Assembly (NCBI GenBank): GCA_009733775.1
Contig: WOGZ01000192.1
Span: 1-64,000, forward strand
Reading direction: 5' to 3'
DNA: 64,000 bases
From: Alectoria sarmentosa
Taxonomy: Eukaryota; Ascomycota; Lecanoromycetes; Lecanorales; Parmeliaceae
Both the position numbers and the translations under genes were made by a program. Below the pieces are notes generated by a model that ran no database searches, was not told the origin of the DNA, and saw only the letters and a list, made by a program, of their open reading frames with translations. Numbering within the stretch: position 1 is the first letter of the stretch; each line of letters begins with the position of its first letter. Positions 10,894-23,623 of this stretch are shown piece by piece.

Positions 10894-11283
10894 TCTTGCA
10901 GTGCGAACGGTGAAGAAGAGTGATGGCCTCCTAGGCGGCGCAAGAGGGTTGTGATCTTGTGCTTCGAGGCTCAAGAGCGGTAGTAGTAGGGTTCAAAAGA
11001 AAACTACAATAGCTGAGAGCCTTGACTGATGCCAAAGCAGTGGGGAAATCATCAGTAACAAGTCAGTGTCTTATGAACCAACGGAGAAAGTGAGTGAGGT
11101 GGAAAACACACTTGCTCAACGACTGGTCGGAGCTGGGGAACCTTTGCCGAGACTCATCGGCAAATTGCTGCCAAGCTCCGATTTATCCCATGCCGCTTTG
11201 TGAAAGCCCTAACCCTATCCACTGTCTCACGAAGTGACCTTCCGCAACACCCTCAAGCAAACAAAAGACCAACTACAATCTAC
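10894..11283. promoter_or_regulatory. Divergent promoter between ING gene and DUF1992 gene
   Basis: 390 bp shared by two genes transcribed away from each other. An upstream ATG at 11190 opens a 15-codon uORF that stops at 11237, 46 nt before the ATG chosen for the plus-strand gene. No clear TATA box is seen. Confidence 0.5.
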
Positions 11284-13183
11284 ATGAACATAGCAAAGCG
11301 GTCTAATTCATACATTTGCATTCTCTGCCTTTACAGGCAATCTCTGTTCTTAGGTCGATCCCGCAAAAATGACAATCTCTCGAGAGGCTTGGCCCGATCA
11401 ACAGATTCGCCACTGGCAACCTCAAAATGTAATGAGGAGTCAAAATCTACATCAGAGGCCAACGAACAGGGCCAAGTGGAGGGTAGAATGTCAGGGAGAT
11501 TGGCGCAGATGACGGATGAAATGGTCGAGCAGGATAATCGAAGTGCGAAGAAAGCCATTAAAGAAGGAGGATTCTCTGAGGAGCTGAAAAAGAAACTCGA
11601 GGCGCGACTGCAGGAGAGCTCTTTCAGGAGCGAGAACGCTGCTGCGTTTGCACAAATTAACTTGCCAGTACGTTCAAATCATTTGATTACATGACATGTG
11701 TCTAGGTTTCACACATACCTAGTCCAGTGCAGGAGAAGGAACCCAAGGTGTTGCCGCCGCCGAGCCTTGGGTAGGCACTGAACGCGTCGAAGATGCTGCT
11801 TTACGCATGCTCAACGATGCTCACAAGCCCCTTCGCGGTACAGGTCCTCCCAAGATCCCTACACCGCGCGGGCTGCCAGCCAGCGTTGATATGCGAATGA
11901 AGAAAGCTGTACAGAAGTCTCATGGGGAGCGCTTGTCGAATGCTCGAGACCGCACATCTGTCTACGCGCTTAGCCAAGATCCATCCCTATCGGAGAAGGA
12001 GAGGGAGAAAATGCGGAAGATACTGAAGGAGCGTTTCACAGCCGGAACTCGTCCGATGCCAGGCTCTGTCCAGGGGCTTGCAGCGCTGGCCAACGAGCGA
12101 ATCGAAGACGCCATTGCTCGGGGTCAATTTAAGAACATCGCGCGTGGGAAAGGGCTGAACGTTGAGAGGGATCACAATGCCAACAGTCCGTTCCTAGACA
12201 CGACTGAATACTTCATGAACAAGATCATCCAGAAGCAAGAAATTGTGCCTCCTTGGATCGAGAAACAGCAAGAGCTCATTAAAGCTGCAAACGTGTTCAG
12301 AGCAAGGCTGAGAGCGGATGTGAGTTACCTTTTCGGAGCCGCGTCTCCTTGATTCGTACTGTGTTTTGAGTTGTGAGACTTGTCGCAGGGGTTGAAGACT
12401 CTCAGAACGTGTTTCGTGACTCAAATCTGATCTCAAAAGAGACATTCTGACTCCGAAACCATTTAGTGGAAAAGGCATGCTGCACGGTTGATTTCCAGCA
12501 AAGGGGGATCTCTGGAAACGCAAGTCAGGCGAGCAGAAGCCTACGCTGCGGCTGAGGCAGCCAATAGTCCGAAGGCGGCGAAAATAGAGTCGGTGACTGA
12601 AATTGATCACGAAGGGCGACTCTCCCAAGTCACCATAACGGAAACTCCGACTCCATTTAGCGAAAAAACAGACTCTACAATCGCAGTCTCTGAAGATCTA
12701 GCTATGAAACGGCCTACTTCCCAACCAGCCCAAGAAACATCAGAGGCCACCCGATCTATATCTACACCCAGCGCAGCGAATACTCAGCCAACCGCACCAC
12801 CACTCCCCCGCCTGGCACCTTTTCGTGACCCAGCCTGGGAATCCCTCGAACGCGCCTACCACACCCTCGCCATCACCGAGATCAACAACATCACCCGCTC
12901 CTACAACTTGCAAGCCCCCGATCTAGCCAAAAAGCCCTACTTCTCTCTCGGCCGTGAACTACGCTCTTGCTTCGCGGATGTAGCACCGCAGCTGCCCAAC
13001 GAGATCCAAGAGAGAGCCAGGAGACCCGAGAAGATCAAGGTGGAAATTGTGGGCCATAGGCCTGGAGGTGTGCTGGAGAGGTTTTCCAGTGAGAAGGTCA
13101 AAGTGTATGATAGTAGGAAGCCGAATTACGGGTTCAAGCATTTTTGGAAGGATCTTTGGGGCAGCGTTGGCGTGAAGGCTTGA
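11284..13183 (+). CDS. DUF1992 / DNAJC28-like protein, probably mitochondrial
   Basis: Three exons (11284-11667, 11723-12319, 12467-13183), all joins in phase 0; introns 55 nt and 147 nt; 565 aa. The start is the first ATG of the open frame; the N-terminus (MNIAKRSNSYICILCLYRQS...GRSRK) is basic and acid-poor, as in mitochondrial presequences. The DUF1992 (DnaJ homologue subfamily C member 28 conserved region) block lies about residues 243-300: LANERIEDAIARGQFKNI.RGKG..., followed by EYFMNKIIQKQEIVPPWIEKQQEL. Metazoan homologues carry a J domain; none is visible here. The C-terminus has FRDPAWESLERAYHTLAI and a conserved KKPYFSLGREL stretch. Molecular function is not established for the family. 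Confidence 0.9.
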
Positions 13184-13815
13184 TCAGCCCTCTTGCTTTG
13201 ATCAGACTCCTGTGTAGATGGAACTGTGTGATGCTACGAAATTGCTTGAGCATTGGATTACCAGCTAGCAACTTGTATGGAACATGAGTAATGATACTAT
13301 GGGTCTTCATATCCTTTGGCAAAGATGCCTGTTACCTGACGTACTTGGGAGCCCGTGACCTTTGTGCCTCTCTGCAAAACAACGGACGCTACCCTATCCT
13401 TGACATGATCTCTAAGGGGCAGAGACCGCTGAAATGCATAACATTTGCTTTTACAGGAATACTAAGAACGAGTGGAGCAGGCCCTGAGAGAGAGTTCAAG
13501 GCATCGAAGGGGTTAATAATGCCAACCTTATCGAAGTCAATCGTGCGTCGGAACAAGTATCTAGGACTGAAATTTGGAAATATTTCGCAATACTGCCGTT
13601 CTACAGTCGGGTCGCTGGAGAAGTTTGATGGTCAGTGAGGGTGGTGGTGGAATTGTGCCCGAAACCAAGGGAATCAAGTTGATAGATAGCAGTTGAAAAG
13701 CGCAAGATAGCTTTTGAATTCCTTCATACGCTCATCTTAGGATTCATATATATAGACGGTCATTTCAACATCGGATACGTCGTTCGACGTACCGCTTATC
13801 TGGCACCAATTGTTT
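13184..13815. other. Convergent 3' flanks, no gene seen
   Basis: Between the stop of the DUF1992 gene and the stop of erg27. ORFs here show no family resemblance. Confidence 0.5.
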
Positions 13816-15284
13816 TCATTCCGTCCTCAGCCTCTCCTCCCACGCCATCCTCAAGCCCTCCATCTCCCTCCAGCACTCCCTGCCTAGTTCCTCAAAATCT
13901 TCTCTATCCTCTCTAGTCACTTCTCGGAAGCCCCTCCTAGATCCAATCCTATTACCCACGTCTCCTTCCCCCATCCGTCCTCCCAACCCCCACCCTTCCA
14001 CCGCTGTTCTCATGACTCTCTCATGCCCCGCTCTGTCGCAAACACTCCCCCATTTGCCCTTCCCCTCCATTTGCTCGATATCCTCAAGCTCGTCTTGGTC
14101 AGCTAGTGCAAGCCACACAGGCGCGCAGGCCCCTTTGTAAGGGGAGACTGTGTGCCATGGGGAGCCGAGCCAGCGGGCTATGTAGAAGGCGAGGATGCGG
14201 AGGTAGAAGGGAATCAGGGAGAGCGTGACGATGGAGGTGGCGCAGATGCCAGGGTGGGAGATATATATCTTCGGCTCAGGGTTGGCGGGCGGACGGTGTT
14301 CATTATCAGACAAGCTGATACGCTGGGGTGGCGTATCTGGAGTAGAGCCTCTAGTAGAGCACGATGGCTCGTTATCGAGAAGGGAGATTGATTGTGAGGG
14401 TGTAGTTGGAGAAGGAGTCAGAAAGCGCTGGACGAAGGGTTTCGTGGAGGGAAGCGATGATGTGAGCACTATGATGTCCGTTAGGCGTTTTGAAGACTCG
14501 TAAGCCTTGGGGGAAGCGAGGCCCTGGATATCGGCAGGATTGAAATGGGATGCAAGAGGCTCAATGCTGGATATGAAGACTATCCGGCCGCGGTCTGGGG
14601 AAGCGGAGAGGAGGGGAATGAGCTGGTGGGCGAGCAGGTAATGGCCAAAGACATTGGAGGCGAAGACTTGCCCGAGAGGAGGCTCGTTCTTTTGATGACT
14701 ACCGCCTTCAATGCCGGGATTGCTCGAGCCTGTTTGAGCAACAGTCGTCTCGCCGGTGGCGCTCAGCTTGTAAGAAGGGTAGGTAAGTGAGGTAAAGAAA
14801 TCAGTCAATGTCTCCTTGATAGCTATTGGCCAGTCAATGCCAGTGAATCCGCCGTAACCCGCATTGCAGATGATGGTATCAAGGCGTGGGAGATTTTGGA
14901 GAAGTCTGGTAGATAAGGTTTGTACCGAACGGAGGGATGTCAGGTCAACTTGCTCGGGCTGAATTGATATCCGATGTTTCAGGAGCGCATCAACTTCTCT
15001 TGTTTGCCTCTCGAGATGTCGCTCGAGGCGCTTGACAGCGCCATCGCTTTTCCTAGAGTCTCGAGTAGTGATGACGAGGGTAAGGCATTCGAATGTTGGT
15101 CGTGAGGATATGAATTCATTGATTAGTCGGCAGCATATAGCGAACCCGAGGCCACTACGAGTACTGCACGTCAGGACATTGATCCGAATGATGATTATTG
15201 TCAACCTCACCTGTTTACTCCAGTAACAAGAATATAGCTGTGCTGTTCATTGTCTCGTGGATGAAGATCGTCGGTCTCGTCCAT
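13816..15284 (-). CDS. erg27: 3-ketosteroid reductase, sterol C-4 demethylation (Erg27 type SDR)
   Basis: Two exons, 15211-15284 and 13816-15154, with a 56-nt intron (15155-15210) splitting the cofactor motif; 470 aa. After splicing the N-terminus reads ILVTGVNSGLGFAICCRL, the TGxxxGxG Rossmann motif of short-chain dehydrogenases. NAG (about 122-124), an S-S-I strand and the catalytic YESSK (about 243-247) follow. The extended spacing and the C-terminal hydrophobic helix (LIPFYLRILAFYIARWLGSPWHTVSPYKGA) match Erg27. It reduces the 3-keto group during C-4 demethylation of ergosterol precursors, at the ER with Erg25/26/28. It is longer than yeast Erg27 because of Ser/Pro-rich insertions (about 150-180 and 265-310). 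Confidence 0.93.
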
Positions 15285-15778
15285 TGCAAGACATAGGAGC
15301 AAAATTTTCCGGAAGCGGAAACAACGAAGTTCCATCATTTTCAATTTCAGTCGCTCCATCATACAATTAAACCACCACCATAAGTTCAAAAACTACCGAC
15401 ACAATGCTGTTCATCCTGTACGCATTGTCATCAGTGATCTGTGGTCTCAGTGCAACATCATTGTGTGACCACGTCCGGCAAGTACTTTCTCCTACTGGTG
15501 ATGGCTTTCTTCACAGTCAACGAGAAGAAAGAAAACCACATTCCTTCGAGATCTGCTTTTCTGAATCCAGTCAGATGAGGGCTAGAAGTCGTTCTATTCT
15601 CCGCATGCGGTGACATATCTCCTTTATGCCGTTCTCATGGAAACAAACACGTGGTGTGGCAAGCACATTCCTTTGTCTTGCCCACTTCTGTATTTTGGTC
15701 AAGTCTTTCTGTATACCGTCATTGCCTCGAAATGTATCGTCCCATCCTACCAAAAATCAATACTGAAACGCTGTCTCA
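15285..15778. promoter_or_regulatory. Divergent promoter, erg27 / CFEM gene
   Basis: Shared upstream region of two divergently transcribed genes. No distinctive operator recognised. Confidence 0.4.
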
Positions 15779-17335
15779 ATGTTGCGGCGAATCTTTGTGA
15801 TTGCTACTTTGGCGGCGACAGCCTTTTCAGCATCATCATCTGCCGGCGGAGCTCTAGCTGATCTACCGGCGTGCGCTGTAAGTCAAACTGATCGAGTGAT
15901 GATGGTACAGGTTTGCTGACTGCTTACATTCAGCAAACGTGCCTCCAGAATGCAACATCGGTCCAGGGGAGCTGTTCCGCTGTGGACATCGTCTGTTTAT
16001 GTAGCAGTACCTCCTACATCGATTCTCTCGGCTGTTGTCTTTCGAAGAATTGCGATCAGGCGGACCAAAAATGTATGCAAATTATGAGGGACACCGGCTT
16101 GAAAAATTGCTGACCTCTCTGAAGCGGCCGCAAATTTCAACTCACAGCTTTGTGGGAATGTCAATGTCACTGTTCCATTCATTATAGGTTGTCCCAGCGA
16201 GACCACGACAGATTCTCGGGGCTCACTTACGACTATCTTGACGAACCAACTAGGGGGCACTGGTAATGACCAAGGCCCGTCGCCGACGAACTACAATACT
16301 GGAACTGTTGAAGCCGGACCCAGCGTGGATACTACCGGGCCCGTGGCTACTTTCACTGGGAAGCCGCTCATGACAGGAACCTGTACCATTCCACAATTCG
16401 CCACGACCACCCTGAATGCTGGCGAAATCCTTGAGTACCCATGGATGGGTTGTTCCGAAGAAGATCCAGACTGCTGTCCCTTCAATATCAACGTGGGAGG
16501 AAGGCTTAGTGTTTGCCCCCATGACTATATTACTACAAATAATGCATGCTGCCCCAGGTAAGTCCCCCTTTAGTGATTGATCTGTTTTCTTTTTGCTGAC
16601 ATTGCGAGCAGTGGCTGGTCAATCTACACCTCGGCCCTCGCAGGCGAGACCCCCTGCTACACAACATCAAGCCTAGCTGTTCAATACCCGAATGTAACAA
16701 TGACTGCTTCCGGAGCATCGGTCAGCACAATAAATACCGAAGTGTTCACTCTACGCTACGCCCTTAAACAACAACAACAATCCGCACTATCTTTGGGCGC
16801 TAAAATCGGTATCGCAGTGGGTGCGGCCGGTGGTGCAGCCCTCGCATTACTCGCGCTCGCCATCTTCATCCGAAAACGCCGCGCCCAGAAACGCGCTGAA
16901 CGAGAAGAAGCCAACATGCCTAAGCCTGAATCTGGCAATATGTATGAACGCGGCTACAATGGCTCACAAATCGCCCTCTCTGAACTGCCCAGCCCTCAGA
17001 CGATCCGCCCTCCCACACCACCACTGCCGGATAACGCAATGTGGCACACCTTGCCGCTGGGAAGCCATGCACCAGGTAGGGTAATGACGCCGACGGAGTT
17101 GGCCGGGAGCACGTACATCAATGAGCATCATCCAGCCTATGGAGTCAGTCCTGTGACCCCTAATGTGAATGGATTCCATGATGTACCGGGTCCGCCGGAG
17201 GAGTTGGCGGGTGATGATCCAATGAGGGGGACAGGGTCGACAGAGATTGCGCGGACAGAGTCGGCGTCGAGAGGCGAGGGGGCTGGAGGCTCGCCGTTGA
17301 GGGAAGAGGGTGAGAGGGTTGGTGGTGCTGGGTGA
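15779..17335 (+). CDS. CFEM-domain cell-surface protein with one transmembrane segment
   Basis: Four exons: 15779-15877, 15934-16072, 16125-16557, 16612-17335 (introns 56, 52, 54 nt); 464 aa. A signal peptide (MLRRIFVIATLAATAFSAS) is followed by a CFEM domain (about residues 29-95) with the CFEM-type Cys spacing: C..TC......GSCSAVDIVCLCSS...LGCCLSKNC, ending in SQLCGN. The acceptor at 16123-16124 was chosen because it alone keeps this end in frame. A Thr/Gly-rich linker and a second Cys-rich region (CTIPQF...CSEEDPDCCPFNI...CPHDY...NACCPSGW) follow. A transmembrane helix at about 285-307 ends in IRKRRAQKR, with a disordered cytoplasmic tail. CFEM proteins act in haem/iron capture, surface sensing or virulence; the receptor-like layout fits a sensor. 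The second Cys module resembles domains seen in other fungal membrane proteins, but I cannot name it. Confidence 0.9.
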
Positions 17336-17562
17336 AAAAAGATATTTGGCAGGTGTTTGGGCGTTTGTCGATCTATTAACGTATCTAACGGATTTGAAAG
17401 TTTTCACATATCTTAATCATGCTCAGCTCTTGGAATCTAGTGCCTGATGCAAAATTCAGGAAATACAGCGCATTCGAAAAAAAGTTCTTTGATTAATTTT
17501 ACTTATAAGCCTGTTTTCCCACACTCTCGTTCTCTATAAGAAGAGCGCTTGCTATGGTATCA

Positions 17563-19044
17563 TCAACTAGCAAAGACCCTGACGTTCAAATCCACACTCC
17601 CAGTCGCCATCACACATCTGATCGTCTCCTGCCCACCTGGATCGTCCTTCCCCTTCCCTCCCGCATCTCCATTCGAGCCATTCACCACCGGCCCTTTCAT
17701 CACCCCAGGCGCCCACCGTAAACAGCTCACGAAATGGCCGTGCGCATCATCGATCGTCTTCACACACTTGCCTTCTTGAGCGAGATCCCAGCATCGTATC
17801 GTTTTATCGTCGCTGACACTGAGGAGGTACTTGCCGCCGGGGTGGAAGGCAAGTGCGCGGACCCAGTTGTCGTGGCCTATGAGCGTTTTGATGAGAGTGC
17901 CCCGTGAGTCCCAGATCTTGATGCTTTTGTCTCGGGAGCCGGTGGCGAGGTATTCGCCTGAGCTACTGGCTGGTGGCGATTTCTTCAGTCCTGCTAAAGT
18001 AGCTAAATTTGTATATGAGGCAGCAGGAGCGAAGACGCAGCATTCAATTACGTGCTCGTGGCCCAGAAATGTCGCTTTGGCCTCGCCGGAGCTGGCGTCC
18101 CATAATCTCGCGGTCTGATCATTGCCTGCGGATAGCAGCCATCGACCGTCGAAGCTGGGCGCTACATCTCGGACCCAATCGACGTGGCCGCGGAGCGTTT
18201 TGACGCAGTAGCCTGTGCTAACGTCCCATATGCGGAGTGTCTTGTCGCGGGAAGCGGAGACAAGGAGGTTACCAGATGCTGGGGAGCCGGCTGCTCCTGA
18301 AGGCACGAAGCGGACAGCTGACACAGAGTGGTCGTGGCCGGGTAGTGTTCTGATGTTCTTGTATTCGTCTGAGGGATCCCAGAGCTTGATGGTGAGGTCG
18401 GAAGAGCAAGAAGCGAGCAGTGTACCGCCTCGTGGACCGCTAAAATCACAGCTAAGTACGGGCTTCGTGTGGCCCTTTAATGTGCGCTCAAGCTCGCCGA
18501 GCTCCCAGTCCCAGATTTTTAGGGTTGTGTCTTCGGAGCCGGAGGCGAGGGAGGAGAAGATGGGGTGGAACGCAACGCAATTGACGGGAGAGCGGTGGGA
18601 TTGGAGAGTATGCCTGGCGGGGGAGCGGGGAAGCCACGAGGCTGGGTCTTGGTTTCGGCGGGAAAGGGATGTGGGTGTTGCGCTGTCGAGTTCAGATTGG
18701 AGGTTTGAGTTGCGGGACTCGAGGTCCATTATCTACGACGACAAAATCAGCTTGATGTTGTCATCATTCGATACCAAGGCCCACCTTCTTCTGTAGTCTG
18801 ACCACGCTCGTCCACTTCTTCTCAAGTAGGCCCTCATACTTCTTGCTTGTTGCATCGTCGAAGGAGTCCCCTATGCCGAGCTCCTGCCTGAGGGTGGCTG
18901 CACTGCTTGGAAGTTTGGTGGAAGACAGGTAGGCGATTATAGATTTGTGACTAGAGAGAAGGTCAGACCGCGTACGAGCTGATGTCTATATGGAGTGCTT
19001 ACTCACAGCTCCTCTGCTTGCCGTGTCGTAAGAAGCTGGCTCAT
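17563..19044 (-). CDS. pac1: LIS1 homologue, dynein regulator Pac1/NudF
   Basis: Three exons: 19007-19044 (only 38 nt), 18785-18950, 17563-18732; introns 56 and 52 nt; 457 aa. The N-terminus MSQLLTTRQAEELHKSIIAYL is the LisH dimerisation motif and appears only after splicing the tiny first exon. A short coiled coil follows (KKIMDLESRNSNLQSEL), then seven WD40 repeats from about residue 110 to the end (e.g. LASGSEDTTLKIWD, LVSASRDKTLRIWD, LATGSRDKSIKIWD, LSVSDDKTIRCWD). Pac1 binds dynein with NudE/NudC proteins and is needed for nuclear migration along microtubules. It lies divergent to the microtubule polymerase gene stu2. Confidence 0.97.
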
Positions 19045-19635
19045 AGCGAGACCCCTGAGGCTTTCGAGCTTCAATCCTCTTCCTGACTCAAGCCCACTGT
19101 TGGAACTTGAAGATAGGTACTATGTATGCTCTTATAATTCGGGGCTTGGATTTGCTTCCGCGCAAAGTTGAAAAGTGACAGAAACGCACCGAGTCCTCAA
19201 GATCATTCCTGCGAGGATTCCTGGGCAGTGGGAGATGGCTACCTGCTGATCTGAAGCCTCCGATCTCAGGATCCAATAGTCATTATTGTATGAGAATACA
19301 GTGTAAGTACGTACTTGTTGATTGGGTATAATTTGTGCTGTGATGCAGAGGGGGTCCCATTCCACCCCCTGCAACGCGGAGCAACGGTCCCGCGCCCGCC
19401 AAGCCCGCCTTTTGTTGACATTCACGTCAGTCTGCAGCCATCACCATCTCCAGCACTTTAACGCCACCAAGATCATAGGTACATTCTTCAAGCGGCTTCT
19501 TGAAGCGTTACGAAGAGTCGCCCTTGAGTGGCGATCAGAGATCGTTCGCTCATCGTCTGCCACTACTCGAGACGTCAAAATCCCGCCTTCGGCAGCCCGC
19601 AGTGAACTAGGAATTGTGCTCCCTTGACCACCTAC
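19045..19635. promoter_or_regulatory. Divergent promoter, pac1 / stu2
   Basis: 591 bp shared by two microtubule-function genes transcribed in opposite directions. No gene inside is supported. Confidence 0.45.
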
Positions 19636-22407
19636 ATGGCAGAGCAAGAGGAGGACTTCAGCTCCTTGCCCTTGCCCGATCGATTTACGCACAAGGTACG
19701 AAAATCTGACTCTCAGAGCGCTCGATATCTAGCTAAAGGATAGTAGAATTGGAAGGTACGAAAGGAAGGTTACGAAGATGCTGCCAAAACATTCTCGGAA
19801 ACCCCAGACGAGTCACATCCAGCCTTCAAGCCTTTCATACTTGATTCTGGGCTATGGCGAGGAGCTGTTCTGGACTCGAATGTAGCGGCGCAACAAGAGG
19901 GGGTCAATGCTTTGTGCGCGTTCCTCAAGTTTGGAGGTGCACAGGCAGCTTCCAGGTGAGCAGCTGTGTTTGAGCAAATGCGGATGTGATAGCGCTGGCT
20001 GAGAGGAGTCTAGATCTCGAAGTGCAACAGTTACTCCTATTGTCGAGAAAGGCTTGTCTTCGACCAAAGCGGCAACGAAACAGAGCTCGGTCGAGGCTCT
20101 ATTACTCTACGTTGAAGTCGAAGGCAAAGCAGATGCACTATTGGAAGACCTTCTCCAAGGACTGTCAAACAAACAGCCAAAAATCGTTGCGGCAACTCTC
20201 GGAGCATTGACAACCTTGTATCATGCCTATGGGGTGAAAATAATAGAACCGAAGCCACCACTGAAGGCATTACCAAAAGTGTTTGGCCATGCAGACAAGA
20301 ATGTACGTGCGGAAGCGTCAAATCTCGCCGTCGAACTCTATCGGTGGCTTCGAGAAGCTATGAAGACAACGTTCTGGAATGATCTCAAACCTGTACAACA
20401 GCAAGACCTGGAAAAGTTGTTCGAGGGAGTGAAGTCGGAACCAACACCGAAGCAGGATCGATTACTTCGATCACAACAGGCCGCAAAGGAGGCCGCCCCT
20501 GCTGGTGATGAGGCCGCCGAAGTTGACGAGGAGGAGGTCGGGGAAGTTCCGGAGGTCGAGGCGTTTGATCTAGCTGAGCCCGTTGATGTGATCAAGAAAC
20601 TGCCGAGCGACTTCCACGAAAAACTATCGTCAGCGAAATGGAAGGACCGCAAGGAGACACTTGACGAATTCTACGAAGTGGCTAATACCGAGCGAATACA
20701 GGACGGTCATTATGACGAAGTAATACAAGGGCTCGCGAAATCGATGAAGGATGCAAATGTTGCTGTAGTCACGGTCGCCGCTAATTGCATTACTGTCCTT
20801 GCGAAAGGCTTACGAAAAAGTTTTGCGAAATATCGAAGTCGGATATTGGCCCCGATCTTGGAACGGCTAAAGGAAAAGAAACAGTCAGTAGCAGAAGCGT
20901 TAGGTCAGGCTCTGGACGCAGTTTTCTTGTCGACTGGTCTTTCAGAATGTCTAGAGGACATCCTCGAATTCTTGAAGCACAAGAATCCCCAGGTCAAGTC
21001 GGAAACGCTGGGATTCCTGATTAGATGTCTCAAGACTACTAGGGACGCGCCTTCGAAACCGGAGGTAAAGTCGATAGCAGATGCAGCCACAAAGCTCTTG
21101 ACTGAATCAACTGAAGCTACAAGAGCTGCTGGCGCCGAGGCCCTCGGCACATTGATGAAGATCATGGGCGAGAGGCAAATGCAGCAGTATCTAGAAGGTC
21201 TCGACGATATCCGAAAAACAAAAATAAAGGAGTACTGTGACGCTGCAGTAGTGAAAGCAAAGGATAAGCCAAAACCAGTCGCCCCTCCGCCAAAAGCCGC
21301 TCCACCTCCGCAGAAGAGAATGGTCAAGAAGACCGCTCCAGGTCTGAAACCTCCGGTCAAACGGCCATCCACACCACAAGCGGAAAAGCCGGCAGCGCCA
21401 TCACCACAACCTAAGCCAGCGGCAGGTAAATCTATACCATCTAAGCTAGGTAGTCTGCCAAAGCCTGGCCTTACTGCACCCTCCGCCGGCTTAAAAAAGA
21501 AGCTGGCGGGGGCCGGTCCCGCTCCAACACTTCAGTCACCTCGAAGAGACATCAGCTCTCCCGGCCCCTACGAAGAAGCGCCAGCTCCCAAATTGGGCCG
21601 CGGCCTCGCAGGCCGCCCTCTAGGCAAGCCCTCATCCGCATCTTCTGAACCACCTCCGCCATCCGCTCCTCCGGGCATGACGCCTGCTCAACGAGCTGAG
21701 TTCGAGGACTTACGGGCAGAAAAAGAGCACTTGCAACGAGTGACTGAAGATCTAAGGGCCGAAAAGGCAAAATTCATGTCCCAGATCCATGAATTGCAAC
21801 ATCAGAATGCGCAACTGATCGAAGATCATACGCGAGATGTTCTCAGTATCAAAGCCAAAGAAACTCAACTCGTCCGTGCACGGTCAGACGCAGAAGCCGC
21901 AGAGAGCATGGTGCAGCGACAAGGCAGAGAAATGGAGAGACTGAAGCGAGAGCTCAGTAGAAGTGTTCGAGATCACAGTCCTCCCTCCGACGACCAAATT
22001 TATCAAGACCGGAACTCCAACCCACCACCGCATCACCCGAACATGGAAAGCTATGATAGCAGTCGCTCGGATAGTAGAGAGGTGGGCTACCAGCGAGCGA
22101 GGGGTTATATGGGTAGTCCAAGCGAGGAAAAGGAGAACGGAGGTTTGAATGGGGGTGTTGGAAAGAAGGAAGCGGAACCGCCGGTCATAATAAGAGAACT
22201 CGGTGGCGGGGCTTTGGCTGAAGGTAGAGAGGAAACAGCGCCGGATGGGCAGACGGTGGACAGTTGGAAGAGGGCTGGGGAGGTCACAAGTAGGTTGAAG
22301 GCGAGGATTGAGATGATGAAGGTATGTGTATCTCCGTCAGTGGTGTGTGTGAATTGAGCTGATGATGCGATCAGGCGAAGCAAGGACTCACGAGGCCAGG
22401 TGGATGA
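19636..22407 (+). CDS. stu2: XMAP215/Dis1-family microtubule polymerase (Stu2/Alp14)
   Basis: Four exons: 19636-19695, 19747-19955, 20014-22321, 22375-22407 (introns 51, 58, 53, 53 nt); 869 aa. The start MAEQEEDFSSLPLPDRFTHKNWKVRKEGYEDA is typical of TOG1. TOG1 spans about 1-250 and TOG2 about 290-515 (KLPSDFHEKLSSAKWKDRKETLDEFYEV opening). A basic, Pro/Lys-rich microtubule-lattice-binding region follows (about 520-640), then a coiled coil (about 645-755) for homodimerisation, and a short tail. The last exon codes only about ten residues (AKQGLTRPGG). Two TOG domains plus a coiled coil is the yeast/fungal arrangement, in contrast to five TOGs in animals. It adds tubulin at plus ends and kinetochores. 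Confidence 0.95.
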
Positions 22408-23623
22408 GCAACGCTGGAAAAGTAGAGAGTGGAGATACTATTGCACAGCCTTGTCACGCTCATGTGAATTTCAAGAGGTCGGGGTTACAGTATGATACCA
22501 GGTGTCGGTGTAGCATGAGCTGGAGAGCTGTTCATTGGAATCTTGGCGTAAGAGAATCCGTACGAATCGCCTGCAAGTCATATATCTACCGCTCATCTGA
22601 CCATTCCTGAGGACTCTGCCAGTTGACTAGGACAAGAAGTCGCGCCCTGAATTGCGTACAACATCACCAGACATCCTATGCTGACCTCTCGCGATTTGCC
22701 GTCTCTTTTCTGGACAGGTCTGCATCCCCTTTCTTTTTCGCCCATATCTTTTCCCCTTTGAAAAGAGAACAGAAGATCAGAACGATCGGGACTGTGGCTG
22801 GTCTCGTGGTGTCGCAAAGCAGGTTCCCTTGTGCTGCGCCCCTCCCAGTACGGGGAGCCAGCAGAGTCGCCGCTCCCTCGTGCTCCCCGGATGCTCCTCT
22901 ATGCTTCCTTCCGCGAACGAAAAGGGCAATTACCAATCCCAAGCTCGGGGTGTGTCTAACATATAGACATTGCCTCCCTGTCAAGGAGCGCCTCCTAGAG
23001 CAGTTGGACAGGAGTCGCTCAGGAGGAAGAGGAGCAAGATAGGGGCAGCAGCAATGGGCGATGGCGTAAGAGAGCAGTTGATGAACGTCGGATTCCGATT
23101 GTGACGGAACTACCTCCTGCCCCCGAGCTTGGGGGGCTCTTTGAGTATCAGAGCAAATCCAACGACGGCTAGCTACTTGCTTTATGCCGTTCACTTTTGC
23201 CCTTCCGAAACGGTATGTCATTGGTAGCAAAGCTGGGTTGCCCTCCCTGCGACCATTAGGCTACTCAGGTGGACAGCTGACCATGCCACTTCCGCAGGCC
23301 GACTGTATTCCGACTACTGGCCGGCAGTGTTTGTGAAAGCGCTTTGACACGTCGGCTTCAGTGGCTGATCAATTCGTGTTGAGATCTTCTGGGTGTGTCA
23401 GGAATGTGTCTTCTTGTAGATCGAATTTGAGTTGGAACTCGTTTTTTTCCCTCTGTTTTCCCCTCTCTTTGGAGTGCAGTAGAGGAGACACATATCAACG
23501 GCTTCGGAAATTGGCCGCACGCTAAAGATAGCAGCAGAAAGACTCTGGCACTGTTAGTCACCGATCTTTTTTCGGCATCAAAGACGAGCACAACAGCATG
23601 GTGGTTCGCTACCCTACACTCCC
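22408..23623. other. Intergenic 1.2 kb, transition from core to accessory genes
   Basis: Convergent 3' flanks of stu2 and the first UstYa gene. Open frames here are GC-rich but show no family signal. I see no RNA gene. Confidence 0.5.

Noticed and set aside
22676..23230. 184-codon minus-strand open frame
   Set aside because: Low-complexity, no start context or splice-supported extension and no family motif; probably chance in GC-rich DNA.
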